Assembly: GCA_032718475.1 (NCBI GenBank)
Contig: JAUCBJ010006429.1
Span: forward strand, 1-38,484
Length of the DNA: 38,484 bases
Reading direction: 5' to 3'
From: Nemertoderma westbladi
Taxonomy: Eukaryota > Xenacoelomorpha > Nemertodermatida > Nemertodermatidae
The translations under genes were made by a program, and so were the position numbers. Shown piece by piece: positions 21,468 through 33,113 of the stretch. The notes beneath the pieces are model-generated. The model did not search any database, was not told the DNA's origin, and saw only the letters and a program-made list of their open reading frames with translations. How positions within the stretch are numbered: position 1 is the first letter of the stretch; each line of letters starts with the position of its first letter.

Positions 21468-21920
21468 CTGAACCAAAAATAATAAAGTATTAATATAGTG
21501 CGTCACCACATTAATAGAAAAGTGTACTAAATTATGACACTATATTACACGACTTCGTGTATACATACATAGTACATACTGTGGGTAGCAAGCAGTGGCT
21601 GGCATTATTTAAGTAATCTGAGTAATCTGAACATAAGTAATAAACTGTAATATCTCGCAAAATTGCAGAAAATATATTTTTTCTTAAATTATTCGAAATA
21701 ATTTCTTAGAATTCCCTTAAAAAAAGTGCATTATTTACTTTCATAGTTACGGGTCGGCCTGTCATAGTTACGGAGTATGTGGGAACGCTGCAAAGAATGA
21801 ATTTAACATTTACCGTACACGTAGGTATTCAGTTACTCGCATAAATACATATGATTTCCATCAATTAGTTATGATGTATCGATTTATGCTTGAGATACTG
21901 AATTAATTTATTAAACTTAC
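21468..21920 (-). other. Gene B intron 1 (453 bp)
   Basis: Donor AAAG/GTAAGT at 21921/21920, acceptor TTCAG at 21468. AT-rich, no gene seen. Confidence 0.7.
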
Positions 21921-24900
21921 CTTTACTAATTCGTGACTATATCCTGCAAATCCAATTACAACAACCCTGTTCCATTTATCGGCGTCAGTAGCAGACCTAG
22001 CCAAGCACTGCATTCCCACGACAGCCAAGGATACCATAGGGCAGCTCTCCAACTTGGTCTGAACTTCAAGTAGCAATTCATTCAGGTGAGACGTATCTGA
22101 ATCAGGTACTGAACGAAGAAAGACCACACTGGGAGACAACAGTGAAGCAACAACCACACTAAATGAACCCCCTACATCGCCAGGGAATTCCAAAGGAGGA
22201 AACACTGATATCAACAGTGATAAATTGTAAGCATGGGAGCTTATTGAATCAAGATTCGGAGATGCCAATCCCAGATGGAGCATAACATCAGTAAAAGATT
22301 CTCCACTCTCAAGGTTAACATTGGCCGCATACGGCGGTGATGTGCCCTCAACAATGTTTACTGCAAGAAACTGATTAGGTCCTGTGAGAATTCCAACCAG
22401 CTGTATAACATTGCTAGGAGTCATCAAGTGATAGTGAATGTCAATGCCATGCAGACGTAGTGGTATGCATTGAGATGGAACGGCAGTGAGTGCAAAGTTC
22501 CTCATTCTGTTGAAGGAGACCAGCTCGGTGTTGCCGAAGTCTACAAATTGTATATACGCTCCATCGGAACATAAATCCCTGATTATACCCCGACACCATT
22601 TGTCATCTCCAGAGTAACGGGCACTGATACTGTCTCCCACACAAAAATTATCACGACATAAATTATCACAAACAGTAAGTCCCAGCTGATCCTCTAAATG
22701 ATCCATTACCTTGGAGAGGACAAAATTATTATTGCCAACAATATGTCCAAATATAGTCCCATCAAGCTCCAGGTGAGTAGCAATTACAGTGATTTGGATT
22801 CCAGCAGTAACACTCAACATCTCATAATCTCCAAAGTAAGGAGGCTTCACTGTTTTCTCGTCAGCAGCAATATAGCTGCATTCACCATATTGTTTAAGAG
22901 ACAGGCTATGAGATTCGTTATCTTCTGTATATTGTTTGGAAATACAAGGCAACATAGAAAATTGGTTTCTTGGCTCTGGAACGGTTGCATTGCTTTGAGT
23001 CAGAATAACATTATTATCATCATGTATTGTTTGAGATGTTGTATCAGGCAAAATAAATGTTGGTGTGTTATTGATGCTATCAACAACATCACATTCTTCG
23101 ATAACATTACCATTACATTTAACAACATCAACCATGGATTCTGAGACATTAACAACATCATTAATAGTTACATTCACAGTATTGCACTCGTACCCTATAA
23201 TAACCCCCACATTTTCATTCGCAATTGCATCCCTAACAAGTACTGAGTCTCCGAGAGAAATTTCACATTCCTTATAATTGTTTGTATGAGAATTATGATG
23301 ACTTAGTTCAATTTTGTCTTTTAAAGAAACAGCAACATTGTCAATTGCAGATACTTCATCGAGTCGGGAAACTTTCGCATCATCACCATCTGACATGATG
23401 TTCGTCATACTAACAGTGTTGTTATCATCTTTGGTATAATTTTCCGTATCCAAAATATGAACAAACTTATCAGCCTCACTGTATTCACCTGTGCTAACTG
23501 CAGAATCTCTTTCTTTACTGTCAGCAGTAAGGTATGATTCAGAATTGCCAGTGTCAGTTTCACTATTACTAGGCTTTTCATTGTTAGTGCCACCTATAAT
23601 TTGTAATTGGTCTAAACTGACATTAAGATTCGATACAATGTCATGGTTATCAATGTTTAACATACTATCTGCATTATTCGAATTTTCAAGTAATCCTTCA
23701 GTTTCTTCAAAAGAAACAACGTCCCCAATGGCACTATCAATAAGATACTGCATTACATATTGCACAATATATACAACTTCGTTGCAGTTAACCTCATCTG
23801 CATTTACATTTCCAGAGAGATCACTTTCCCTAATAACGTTATTAGAAGTAACATGATAACTATCACTAGGGGTTTCCTCGAAACATTCACCGTCTAGCTT
23901 CTCATAATCACTCTTAAGTAAGTCAGTGCATTGCGAATCCATGCATGTGGACTTGCTCGGAGATATACTAAATAAATTATGCAATATTTTCTTAGTAATT
24001 AGGCAGGATGAGATAGATCGAACTTTATACGGTTTGACTGTAGTCTTGCATGGCAAAGCCAATCCCTCCATTTCCAAAGTTTTACTCAGATTGTATAGTT
24101 TGACATCTGCACCAGGTTTTTGATCATCCGGGCGCTCGTAGTATAAAGATATAGCCATGGAATAATCGCCAATGTGATTATTCATTGTCGATTTATCAAT
24201 ATCTATATAAGACCAGACTTGAGAGACTAAAGTGTCAAGGAATTCGCACGTTGTCTGGGGCCACTCTCCTCCAGCAACTCCTGGAGGTTGTATGTCACTA
24301 AGATGGCAACGCATCACTAATGGGCTCATATGCCTATATCGCTCTGGAAGAATTCTTAAGTCTGAACGAGTTAGAGTGTAAGTGTTTCCCCAATCAGAAT
24401 AAAACACTTCCACTTCATCATTGGTATTATCCATTGTTCCAGATGCACTATCTTCGACCCCACCAAGACTTATAATCTCAGCGCGACACCATTGTTTCTG
24501 CAGAGGGTAGTATGCACAACACAGATCACCCACATGCCATGACATAGCCAAAACAGATGGCATTGCATCCTTATACAATGCTGTAAGATTGATACTCATT
24601 TCTTGGAGACCCCCATCCACTGAAAATGAAGATGCTTTCTGGATGTAAATCTCCCAAGGAGATATAGCATTACTGATACTCACAGCTAAGTGTGGAACAT
24701 CAGGGTTTAAACTTCGTGGACCATTTATTGTCTCAATAGTGTAACAACTAATATCCAAATTACATTCTGCTGTGCCGAGCACTTTAACCCCTGGTAAAAT
24801 TTGATCTTCCTTGGCAGCTACCAATCCTTCGAAATAAAGTAAACTATTTAAGCACATGTATCTTTCATCTTCTATGATAAAGATTAACACATCAGATTTC

Positions 24901-26723
24901 CGATTTACTTCATCGACAGTTTTAATTACCATAAACACCTCAGGACTTTGTACTCTTTCTAAAAAGAACTTTGATGCCTCGATACTAAATTCAGTTTGAC
25001 CTTCCAGTGGTTCCACACCCCAAAGAACACCATGTAAAGCCAATGTGGTCACTTTGAGCAGACTGTCAGGGATCTTCTGAATGTTTCTGTAATCCACATC
25101 AACAATATTGCCATAATCCACAAAGTAGACAGTGACCAATCGCTTACCAGGGAGACCAACAATTCTAGCTCTATACCACTTGCCATCCTCGGGGAAAAGG
25201 GCTATACAAACCATCCCAATTTCGGGCACAAGTATTTGCCATACATTTCGCCACTTCGAATAAATTCCCTGAATTTCTGCATCCATAGCACGTAAATAGG
25301 GTTGATTGGAGCTTTCTTGAACAGCAAAGTCTCGTAAAGACTTATAGTTACTAATACACACATGTAAAGTACTCTCTAAACGTGGGAGATCTGGAACAAA
25401 GAATTTCCGCTTGTTCACATTATATCTTCCACTCTCCAGTTTGTTGCTGATATTGCTGGCAAACCGAGCATGCTCTAGAAATACCATAGCATCACGGATG
25501 GAAAGCACACCACTTGTATCATAGTTGTCCATAGGCAAGGGAAGGGGGTGCAGATCCACCATTGATACACCTGTACGGTCCGTTCTGATCACAGACATAT
25601 TGACCATACGGTCACGTACCATATCTGCCAGATCATTCACAGCTAATTCAGTATATCCTACTGACCCATCCCAAGGCAGGATGTCATATAGGGAGCATTC
25701 ATAAGCAAATCCTTCAGCACGTGAGATTTTGCGAGGGAGTTTGCGCAAACAAGATACATTAACCCACTCGGTGTTACCAAAATCAACAAAATGAATTTCA
25801 GCTTGGCAATTTGTTGAGGGGCCAACGATGACTTCTTTATTCCCAGGTAATTTTATAACCTCGCAACGATACCAAATTGAATCCTTAGAGAACTGAGCCA
25901 AACACAGGTCAGAAACATCAACACATTCAAGTAGTGCAGTGCGACCTGAGGCAGAATTGCAGTACTTCTGAATAGCAAGTTGCAATTGCTGAAATGCAGG
26001 GTCACTCGATTTCTTCCGAATGTAGAAGCAACTAGGACTAGTAATATGAACTACCTGTACTAATTCTGAGGTGAGAAGCTTAGAGCCCTTTATAACAGGG
26101 CGCATTTTTGGAGCCCCAGGGTGATGGATTTCACCACCAGTAACGCGTGCAATGGAAGAATTTGAGCCAATCTCATCAATCTCATCCTCACTGAGACACA
26201 AATCTTTGGCATGTTCATAAATCATACCCCTCCGCCTGGGCAAAGTAGAATTCTTATTGTCATGCGAATTGTATAATTCATCAGAATCTGAATGGTGGAC
26301 GTCACCATCCAAATGATGTTCTAGTGAAGCGATGTCATCATCAATGTTACCAGACTCTGAACTATCATCATCTGTTATTCGCAGCGGTTTGATAAATTTA
26401 AATGGTGAGACTGTAGAACATTTAACTTTAATAATATTACTGAGATGATCCATAACTGATTCATCAATTTCCATGCTATGCATACGTAATGGTCCTAGAA
26501 GTCGCAACTCACAGCATTGTATATCGTCTAGAACATTAAGGTCATCAAGGATATTGACTGCATTAATAATGCAACCGCGAGTTTTTGTGGCTTTACAGCA
26601 TTCATTTACAACGCCACTAGCTGCTTCAAGATTTGCTGAAACGTTATCTTTTAAGGTCAATACATTTCTGATACATTTTTCTGATGAATTCTTCAATTGA
26701 TCCTGAAATATTTCTTCCGATAT
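21921..26723 (-). CDS. Gene B, giant exon of five-Tudor-domain protein
   Basis: This exon codes 1601 residues from acceptor ATTCTAG (26724), in phase 0, to donor AAAG/GTAAGT. There is no ATG near its start (the frame opens ISEEIFQDQLKNSSE), so it is an internal exon; with the two small exons the visible protein is 1703 aa. Counting from the Leu codon at 26696, Tudor domains lie at about 262-322 (SIWYRCEV, FVDFGN), 493-545 (DGKWYRARI, FVDYGN), 722-787 (KQWCRAEI, YSDWGN), 1353-1404 (DKWCRGII, FVDFGN), and from 1560 into the next exon (DKWNRVVV). SN-like strands (CFYIRK, EIYIQK) precede some of them. Residues 90-185 are acidic and Ser-rich. The linker between Tudor 3 and 4, about 565 residues, is Asn/Asp/Ser/Val-rich and much longer than in gene A. 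The role is likely PIWI/piRNA scaffolding in germ cells. It is a tandem paralogue of gene A, with blocks such as LPG-VLGTAEC and ISPWE shared. RNF17/TDRD4 is a possible relative, unproven. Confidence 0.85.
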
Positions 26724-27710
26724 CTAGAATACAATTTATTGTAAATTACATATTAGAATATTTAAAACTATAGACCTAATTAAAACGTGGAAATGTATCG
26801 TATGTCCTCTTTCCACATGGGACGTGGGTAGAAATATAATATGACATAATCCAAACAAACCTATTTATTTATATAAAGGTAAGAGTAACTAGCACCTTAA
26901 ATGTAAATAATACATAATTAGGTTGTTTTTCGGTAATTTTATTTACAGTTGTTATGTACAAATTATAAGTGAAGTGATTTATGTTGCCCAAGTTGAATTA
27001 ATTAATTTTACAATAAAAGTCCACACACACCGACTTTAAAAATTATTGTACAGTACAAACAAAAACAAGTATATTATACTTTTCAGTTTCACTGTAGTGG
27101 TATACAACTTTCTACTTAATAAAGATGACAAATAATTAAATAATCATAATAATAAAATTGGATACTAACTGCACAAGTGGGACACGTTTTTTTAAACTGG
27201 TACGGACTGGTTTCGCAAATAAATTTACAATTTTGCTAACAAGTGCCTGAAAAAATTTTACAAGAAGAAGAAACTATTCAATAATGGGCTTCAAGATGTC
27301 CCAAATCGAGACGTTCCTGTGAAGAGAAATTCCACCTGGGAATATTATTGATTAAATCCACTATTTTGAATTGACATCTCTCCAGAGGTCGTGAGTTCGT
27401 CTCGATTATACCCAAACATCGAGGAAAAGGAAACACGTGTCGTCTGGGAAAAATGTGCCCGTGGGACCGGGATGGCATGTATTTAACTTTTTCCCCAGAA
27501 AAAAGTCATCCAGGGAAAAAAAATTAAAATATTTTTGATATTATAATTAATATCAATAATCACACCAGAGCATCTTAGTATAAAAGGTTCGCATTATGAA
27601 AAAATGACTATGCTCCAACCCGAATAAAATCCAGTCCAGTTCCATCTTACATTATAAATACCCAGGGTGCAGTTAGGAACCAAAATTACTTGAAAGAGAA
27701 GAGAACTCAC
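26724..27710. other. Region 5' of gene B giant exon, probable intron
   Basis: The sequence ends at an acceptor (ATTCTAG) feeding the giant exon. It is AT-rich with no coding exon I can support other than the candidate at 27711-27734. Part of it belongs to the inverted-repeat-bounded segment 27170-27807. Confidence 0.4.
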
Positions 27711-27807
27711 CCACCTTGAAGAATTTCCTTTCATATTGATAAAGCGTTGATAATAGTGAAACACAATAACAAATCAAGGAAAGGCAAAAACCAGTCCCAC
27801 TTGTGCA
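27170..27807. mobile_element. Segment bounded by a perfect 14-bp inverted repeat (possible MITE)
   Basis: TGCACAAGTGGGAC at 27170-27183 is exactly reverse-complemented at 27794-27807. Similarity continues inward as GGGAC, two unlike bases, then GTTTTT. The 638-bp segment has no transposase. I saw no target-site duplication, so a mobile origin is only suggested. It includes the candidate gene B first exon, which weakens that exon call. Confidence 0.35.
27711..27734 (-). CDS. Candidate first coding exon of gene B
   Basis: On the minus strand an ATG at 27734 opens eight codons (MKGNSSRW) and ends at a consensus donor, TGG/GTGAGT, in phase 0, as the giant exon requires. An in-frame TGA lies upstream. 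It would give a total of 1711 aa. An eight-codon match is weak evidence. If the protein carries a RING or other N-terminal domain, the true first exons lie elsewhere, perhaps beyond the minisatellite. Confidence 0.25.
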
Positions 27808-27915
27808 ACAGGCTAATAATATTCAAAATAACCAATATACGACGACCCCGGCGGGAAACTAAAAAACCAAAAGCCAAAGCTTACGGGTATCCATCGATAA
27901 AGTAACAAACATCAT

Positions 27916-27931
27916 GGTAACCAAGGTTACC
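27916..27931. repeat. Short perfect inverted repeat
   Basis: GGTAACC-AA-GGTTACC, seven-base arms with a two-base centre, just upstream of the 39-bp array. It resembles a loose RFX-type site; function unknown. Confidence 0.5.
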
Positions 27932-27969
27932 TGAGGTAAGCGTGACTTAAGGATTTCCTAAATTACAAC

Positions 27970-28407
27970 CGTTACATATGACACCCTAAAGTACAATCTT
28001 AAATACCGTTACATATGACACCCTAAAGTGCAACATCTTAAATACCGTTACATATGACACCCTAAAGTACAATATCTTAAATACCGTTATATATGACACC
28101 CTAAAGTACAATCTTAAATACCGTTACATATGACACCCTAAAGTACAATCTTAAATACCGTTACATATGACACCCTAAAGTACAATATATTAAATACCGT
28201 TATATATGACACCCTAAAGTACAATATCTTAAATACCGTTACATATGACACCCTAAAGTACAATATCTTAAATACCGTTACATATGACACCCTAAAGTAC
28301 AATATCTTAAATACAGTTACATATGACACCCTAAAGTACAATATCTTAAATACCGTTATATATGACACCCTAAAGTACAATATCTTAAATACCGTTACAT
28401 ATGACAC
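27970..28407 (+). repeat. 39-bp minisatellite, short left block
   Basis: About eleven units of the same repeat as the main array. The unit is CATATGACACCCTAAAGTAC then AATATCTTAAATACCGTTA (39 bp). Many units here are the 37-bp form lacking one AT (AATCTTAAATACC). It is cut off at 28407 by the inserted segment. Confidence 0.95.
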
Positions 28408-28869
28408 AACGTCATAAAGTCAGGTCAGGTATTCTAGGTCATTGATCAAGAAAACTTGCCACCTCCATGCAGCATAAAGGAGGTGCCACCTGTAGCTGCA
28501 TAGACCCTCTTACTAGGGCAAATCTGGTCCTGTAACTAGGACCCCCTTCGTTCTGGGATAAGGACGCCCTTGGTCCTGGATTAAGGACCCATATACTTGG
28601 CTGCAGGGGTATATGGCCTGGCCAGGCAGATGGTGATCTACCAATGGCTGGTCAGGAGTAGACTGTTCTCATGTCCACTCTGAGTGCACTTCACTGCGAC
28701 CTGCACCTGGCAGCAGGGGTACAGGGCATGACCCAGCAGATGAGCTGCACAGCCAATGGTGGGTCATGTGCGCCAGAGTAGATATGGGCGATGTGCCTCA
28801 TATCTGACTCCACTGCGACACCCACCCTGTGGAATGGCAAACCAGGGTGTGGTATTTGCCCCGAGAGAG
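28408..28869. mobile_element. 462-bp insertion in the minisatellite, flanked by 11-bp direct repeats
   Basis: A GC-richer, non-repeat segment interrupts the array. ACATATGACAC stands on both sides (28397-28407 and 28870-28880), and a single repeat unit is restored if one copy and the segment are removed, as expected of a target-site duplication. Inside are two imperfect copies of about 100-110 bp (28599-28700 and 28709-28819), both starting GGC-GCAGGGGTA and ending CACTGCGAC. No TIR, poly-A tail or reading frame was recognised. Because the flanks are themselves tandem repeats, the duplication is suggestive rather than proof. Confidence 0.5.
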
Positions 28870-29204
28870 ACATATGACACCCTAAAGTACAATATCTTAA
28901 ATACCGTTACATATGACACCCTAAAGTACAATATCTTAAATACCTTTACATATGACACCCTAAAGTAAAATCTTAAATACCGTTACATAGGACACCCTAA
29001 AGTACAATATCTTAAATACCGTTATATATGACACCCTAAAGTACAATCTTAAATACCCTTACATATGACACCCTAAAGTACAATATCTTAAATATCGTTA
29101 CATATGACACCCTAAAGTACAATCTTAAATACCGTTACATATGACACCCTAAAGTACAATATCTTAAATACCGTTACATATGGCACCCTAAAGTACAATC
29201 TTAA

Positions 29205-31307
29205 ATACCGTTACATATGACACCCTAAAGTAAAGTACAATATCTTAAATACCGTTACATATGGCACCCTAAAGTACAATCCTGAATACCGTTACATATG
29301 ACACCCTAAAGTACAATATCTTAAATACCGTTACATATGACAACCTAAAGTACGATCTTGAATACCGTTACATATGACACCCTAAAGTGCAATCTTAAAT
29401 ACCGTTACATATGACACCCTAAAGTGCAATCTTAAATACCGTTACATATGACACCCTAAAGTACAATATCTTAAATATCGTTACATATGACACCCTAAAG
29501 TAAAGTACAATATCTTAAATACCGTTACATATGGCACCCTAAAGTACAATCTTGAATACCGTTACATATGACACCCTAAAGTGCAATCTTAAATACCGTC
29601 ACATATGACACCCTAAAGTGCAATCTTAAATACCGTTACATATGACACCCTAAAGTACAATATCTTAAATATCGTTACATATGACACCCTAAAGTACAAT
29701 CTTAAATACCGTTACATATGACACCCTAAAGTACAATATCTTAAATACCGTTACATATGACACCCTAAAGTACAATCTTAAATACCGTTACATATGACAC
29801 CCTAAAGTAAAGTACAATATCTTAAATACCGTTACATATGGCACCCTAAAGTACAATCTTGAATACCGTTACATATGACACCCTAAAGTACAATATCATA
29901 AATACCGTTACATATGACACCCTAAAGTACGATCTTGAATACCGTTACATATGACACCCTAAAGTGCAATCTTAAATACCGTTACATATGACACCCTAAA
30001 GTGCAATCTTAAATACCGTTACATATGACACCCTAAAGTACAATATCTTAAATACCGTTACATATGACACCCTAAAGTAAAGTACAATATCTTAAATACC
30101 GTTACATATGGCACCCTAAAGTACAATCTTGAATACCGTTACATATGACACCCTAAAGTGCAATCTTAAATACCGTTACATATGACACCCTAAAGTGCAA
30201 TCTTAAATACCGTTACATATGACACCCTAAAGTACAATATCTTAAATACCGTTACATATGACACCCTAAAGTACAATATCTTAAATACCGTTACATATGA
30301 CACCCTAAAGTACAATATTTTAAATACCGTTACATATGACACCATAAAGTACAATCTTAAATACCGTTACATATGACACCCTAAAGTACAATATCTTAAA
30401 TACCGTTACATATGACACCCTAAAGTACAATATCTTAAATACCGTTACATATGGCACCCTAAAGTACAATCTTGAATACCGTTACATATGACACCCTAAA
30501 GTGCAATCTTAAATACCGTTACATATGACACCCTAAAGTGCAATCTTAAATACCGTTACATATGACACCCTAAAGTACAATATCTTAAATACCGTTACAT
30601 AGGACACCCTAAAGTACAATATCTTAAATACCGTTACATATGACACCCTAAAGTACAATATCTTAAATACCGTTACATATGACACCCTAAAGTACAATAT
30701 CGTAAATACCGTTACATATGACACCCTAAAGTAAAATCTTAAATACCGTTACATATGACACCCTAAAGTACAATATCTTAAATACCGTTACATATGACAC
30801 TCTAAAGTACAATATCTTAAATACCGTTACATATGACACCCTAAAGTACAATATCTTAAATACCGTTACATAAGACACCCTAAAGTACAATATCTTAAAT
30901 ACCGTTACATATGACACCCTAAAGTACAATATCTTAAATACCGTTACATAAGACACCCTAAAGTACAATATCTTAAATACCGTTACATATGACACCCTAA
31001 AGTACAATATCGTAAATACCGTTACATATGACACTCTAAAGTACAATATCTTAAATACCGTTACATATGACACCCTAAAGTACAATATCTTAAATACCGT
31101 TACATAAGACACCCTAAAGTACAATATCTTAAATACCGTTACATATGACACCCTAAAGTACAATATCTTAAATACCGTTACATATGGCACCCTAAAGTAC
31201 AATCTTGAATACCGTTACATATGACACCCTAAAGTGCAATCTTAAATACCGTTACATATGACACCCTAAAGTGCAATCTTAAATACCGTTACATATGACA
31301 CCCTAAA
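29205..31307 (+). repeat. Higher-order duplication, copy 1
   Basis: This block of variant units recurs at +3909 bp (33114-35216). Rare variants keep exact spacing: CCTGAATACC at 29281/33190, CAACCTAAAG at 29341/33250, ACCATAAAG at 30341/34250, AGGACACCCT at 30601/34510 and CATATGGCAC at 31181/35090. Limits are approximate. Confidence 0.85.
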
Positions 31308-33113
31308 GTACAATATCTTAAATACCGTTACATATGACACCCTAAAGTACAATATCGTAAATACCGTTACATATGACACCCTAAAGTAAAATCTTAAATA
31401 CCGTTACATATGACACCCTAAAGTACAATATCTTAAATACCGTTACATATGACACTCTAAAGTACAATATCTTAAATACCGTTACATATGACACCCTAAA
31501 GTACAATATCTTAAATACCGTTACATAAGACACCCTAAAGTACAATATCTTAAATACCGTTACATAAGACACCCTAAAGTACAATATCTTAAATACCGTT
31601 ACATATGACACCCTAAAGTACAATATCTTAAATACCGTTACATATGACACTCTAAAGTACAATATCTTAAATACCGTTACATATGACACCCTAAAGTACA
31701 ATATCTTAAATACCGTTACATAAGACACCCTAAAGTACAATATCTTAAATACCGTTACATATGACACCCTAAAGTACAATATCTTAAATACCGTTACATA
31801 AGACACCCTAAAGTACAATATCTTAAATACCGTTACATAAGACACCCTAAAGTACAATATCTTAAATACCGTTACATAAGACACCCTAAAGTACAATATC
31901 TTAAATACCGTTACATATGACACCCTAAAGTACAATATCTTAAATACCGTTACATAAGACACCCTAAAGTACAATATCTTAAATACCGTTACATAAGACA
32001 CCCTAAAGTACAATATCTTAAATACCGTTACATATGACACCCTAAAGTACAATATCTTAAATACCGTTACATAAGACACCCTAAAGTACAATATCTTAAA
32101 TACCGTTACATAAGACACCCTAAAGTACAATATCTTAAATACCGTTACATAAGACACCCTAAAGTACAATATCTTAATTACCGTTACATATGACACCCTA
32201 AAGTACAATATCTTAAATACCGTTACATAAGACACCCTAAAGTACAATATCTTAAATACCGTTACATATGACACCCTAAAGTACAATATCTTAAATACCG
32301 TTACATATGACACTCTAAAGTACAATATCTTAAATACCGTTACATATGACACCCTAAAGTACAATATCTTAAATACCGTTACATAAGACACCCTAAAGTA
32401 CAATATCTTAAATACCGTTACATATGACACCCTAAAGTACAATATCTTAAATACCGTTACATATGACACCCTAAAGTACAATATCTTAAATACCGTTACA
32501 TAAGACACCCTAAAGTACAATATCTTAAATACCGTTACATATGACACTCTAAAGTACAATATCTTAAATACCGTTACATATGACACCCTAAAGTACAATA
32601 TCTTAAATACCGTTACATAAGACACCCTAAAGTACAATATCTTAAATACCGTTACATATGACACCCTAAAGTACAATATCTTAAATACCGTTACATATGA
32701 CACTCTAAAGTACAATATCTTAAATACCGTTACATATGACACCCTAAAGTACAATATCTTAAATACCGTTACATAAGACACCCTAAAGTACAATATCTTA
32801 AATACCGTTACATATGACACCCTAAAGTACAATATCTTAAATACCGTTACATATGACACCCTAAAGTACAATATCTTAAATACCGTTACATATGACACCC
32901 TAAAGTACAATATCTTAAATACCGTTACATATGACACCCTAAAGTACAATATCTTAAATACCGTTACATATGACACCCTAAAGTACAATATCTTAAATAC
33001 CGTTACATATGACACCCTAAAGTACAATATCTTAAATACCGTTACATATGACACCCTAAAGTACAATATCTTAAATACCGTTACATATGACACCCTAAAG
33101 TACAATATCTTAA

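Noticed and set aside
22698-23856. Plus-strand frames opposite gene B, and similar ones opposite gene A (9624-9950, 11008-11268)
   Set aside because: They are antisense shadows of coding exons with no domain features.
26473-26700. TTG at 26696 as the true start of gene B
   Set aside because: It is just the first start-like codon in an open frame. The frame is open to an acceptor at 26724 and the extra residues align with gene A.
28691-28958. Short frames within the array insertion
   Set aside because: They run from the insert into the repeat units and have no recognisable protein content.
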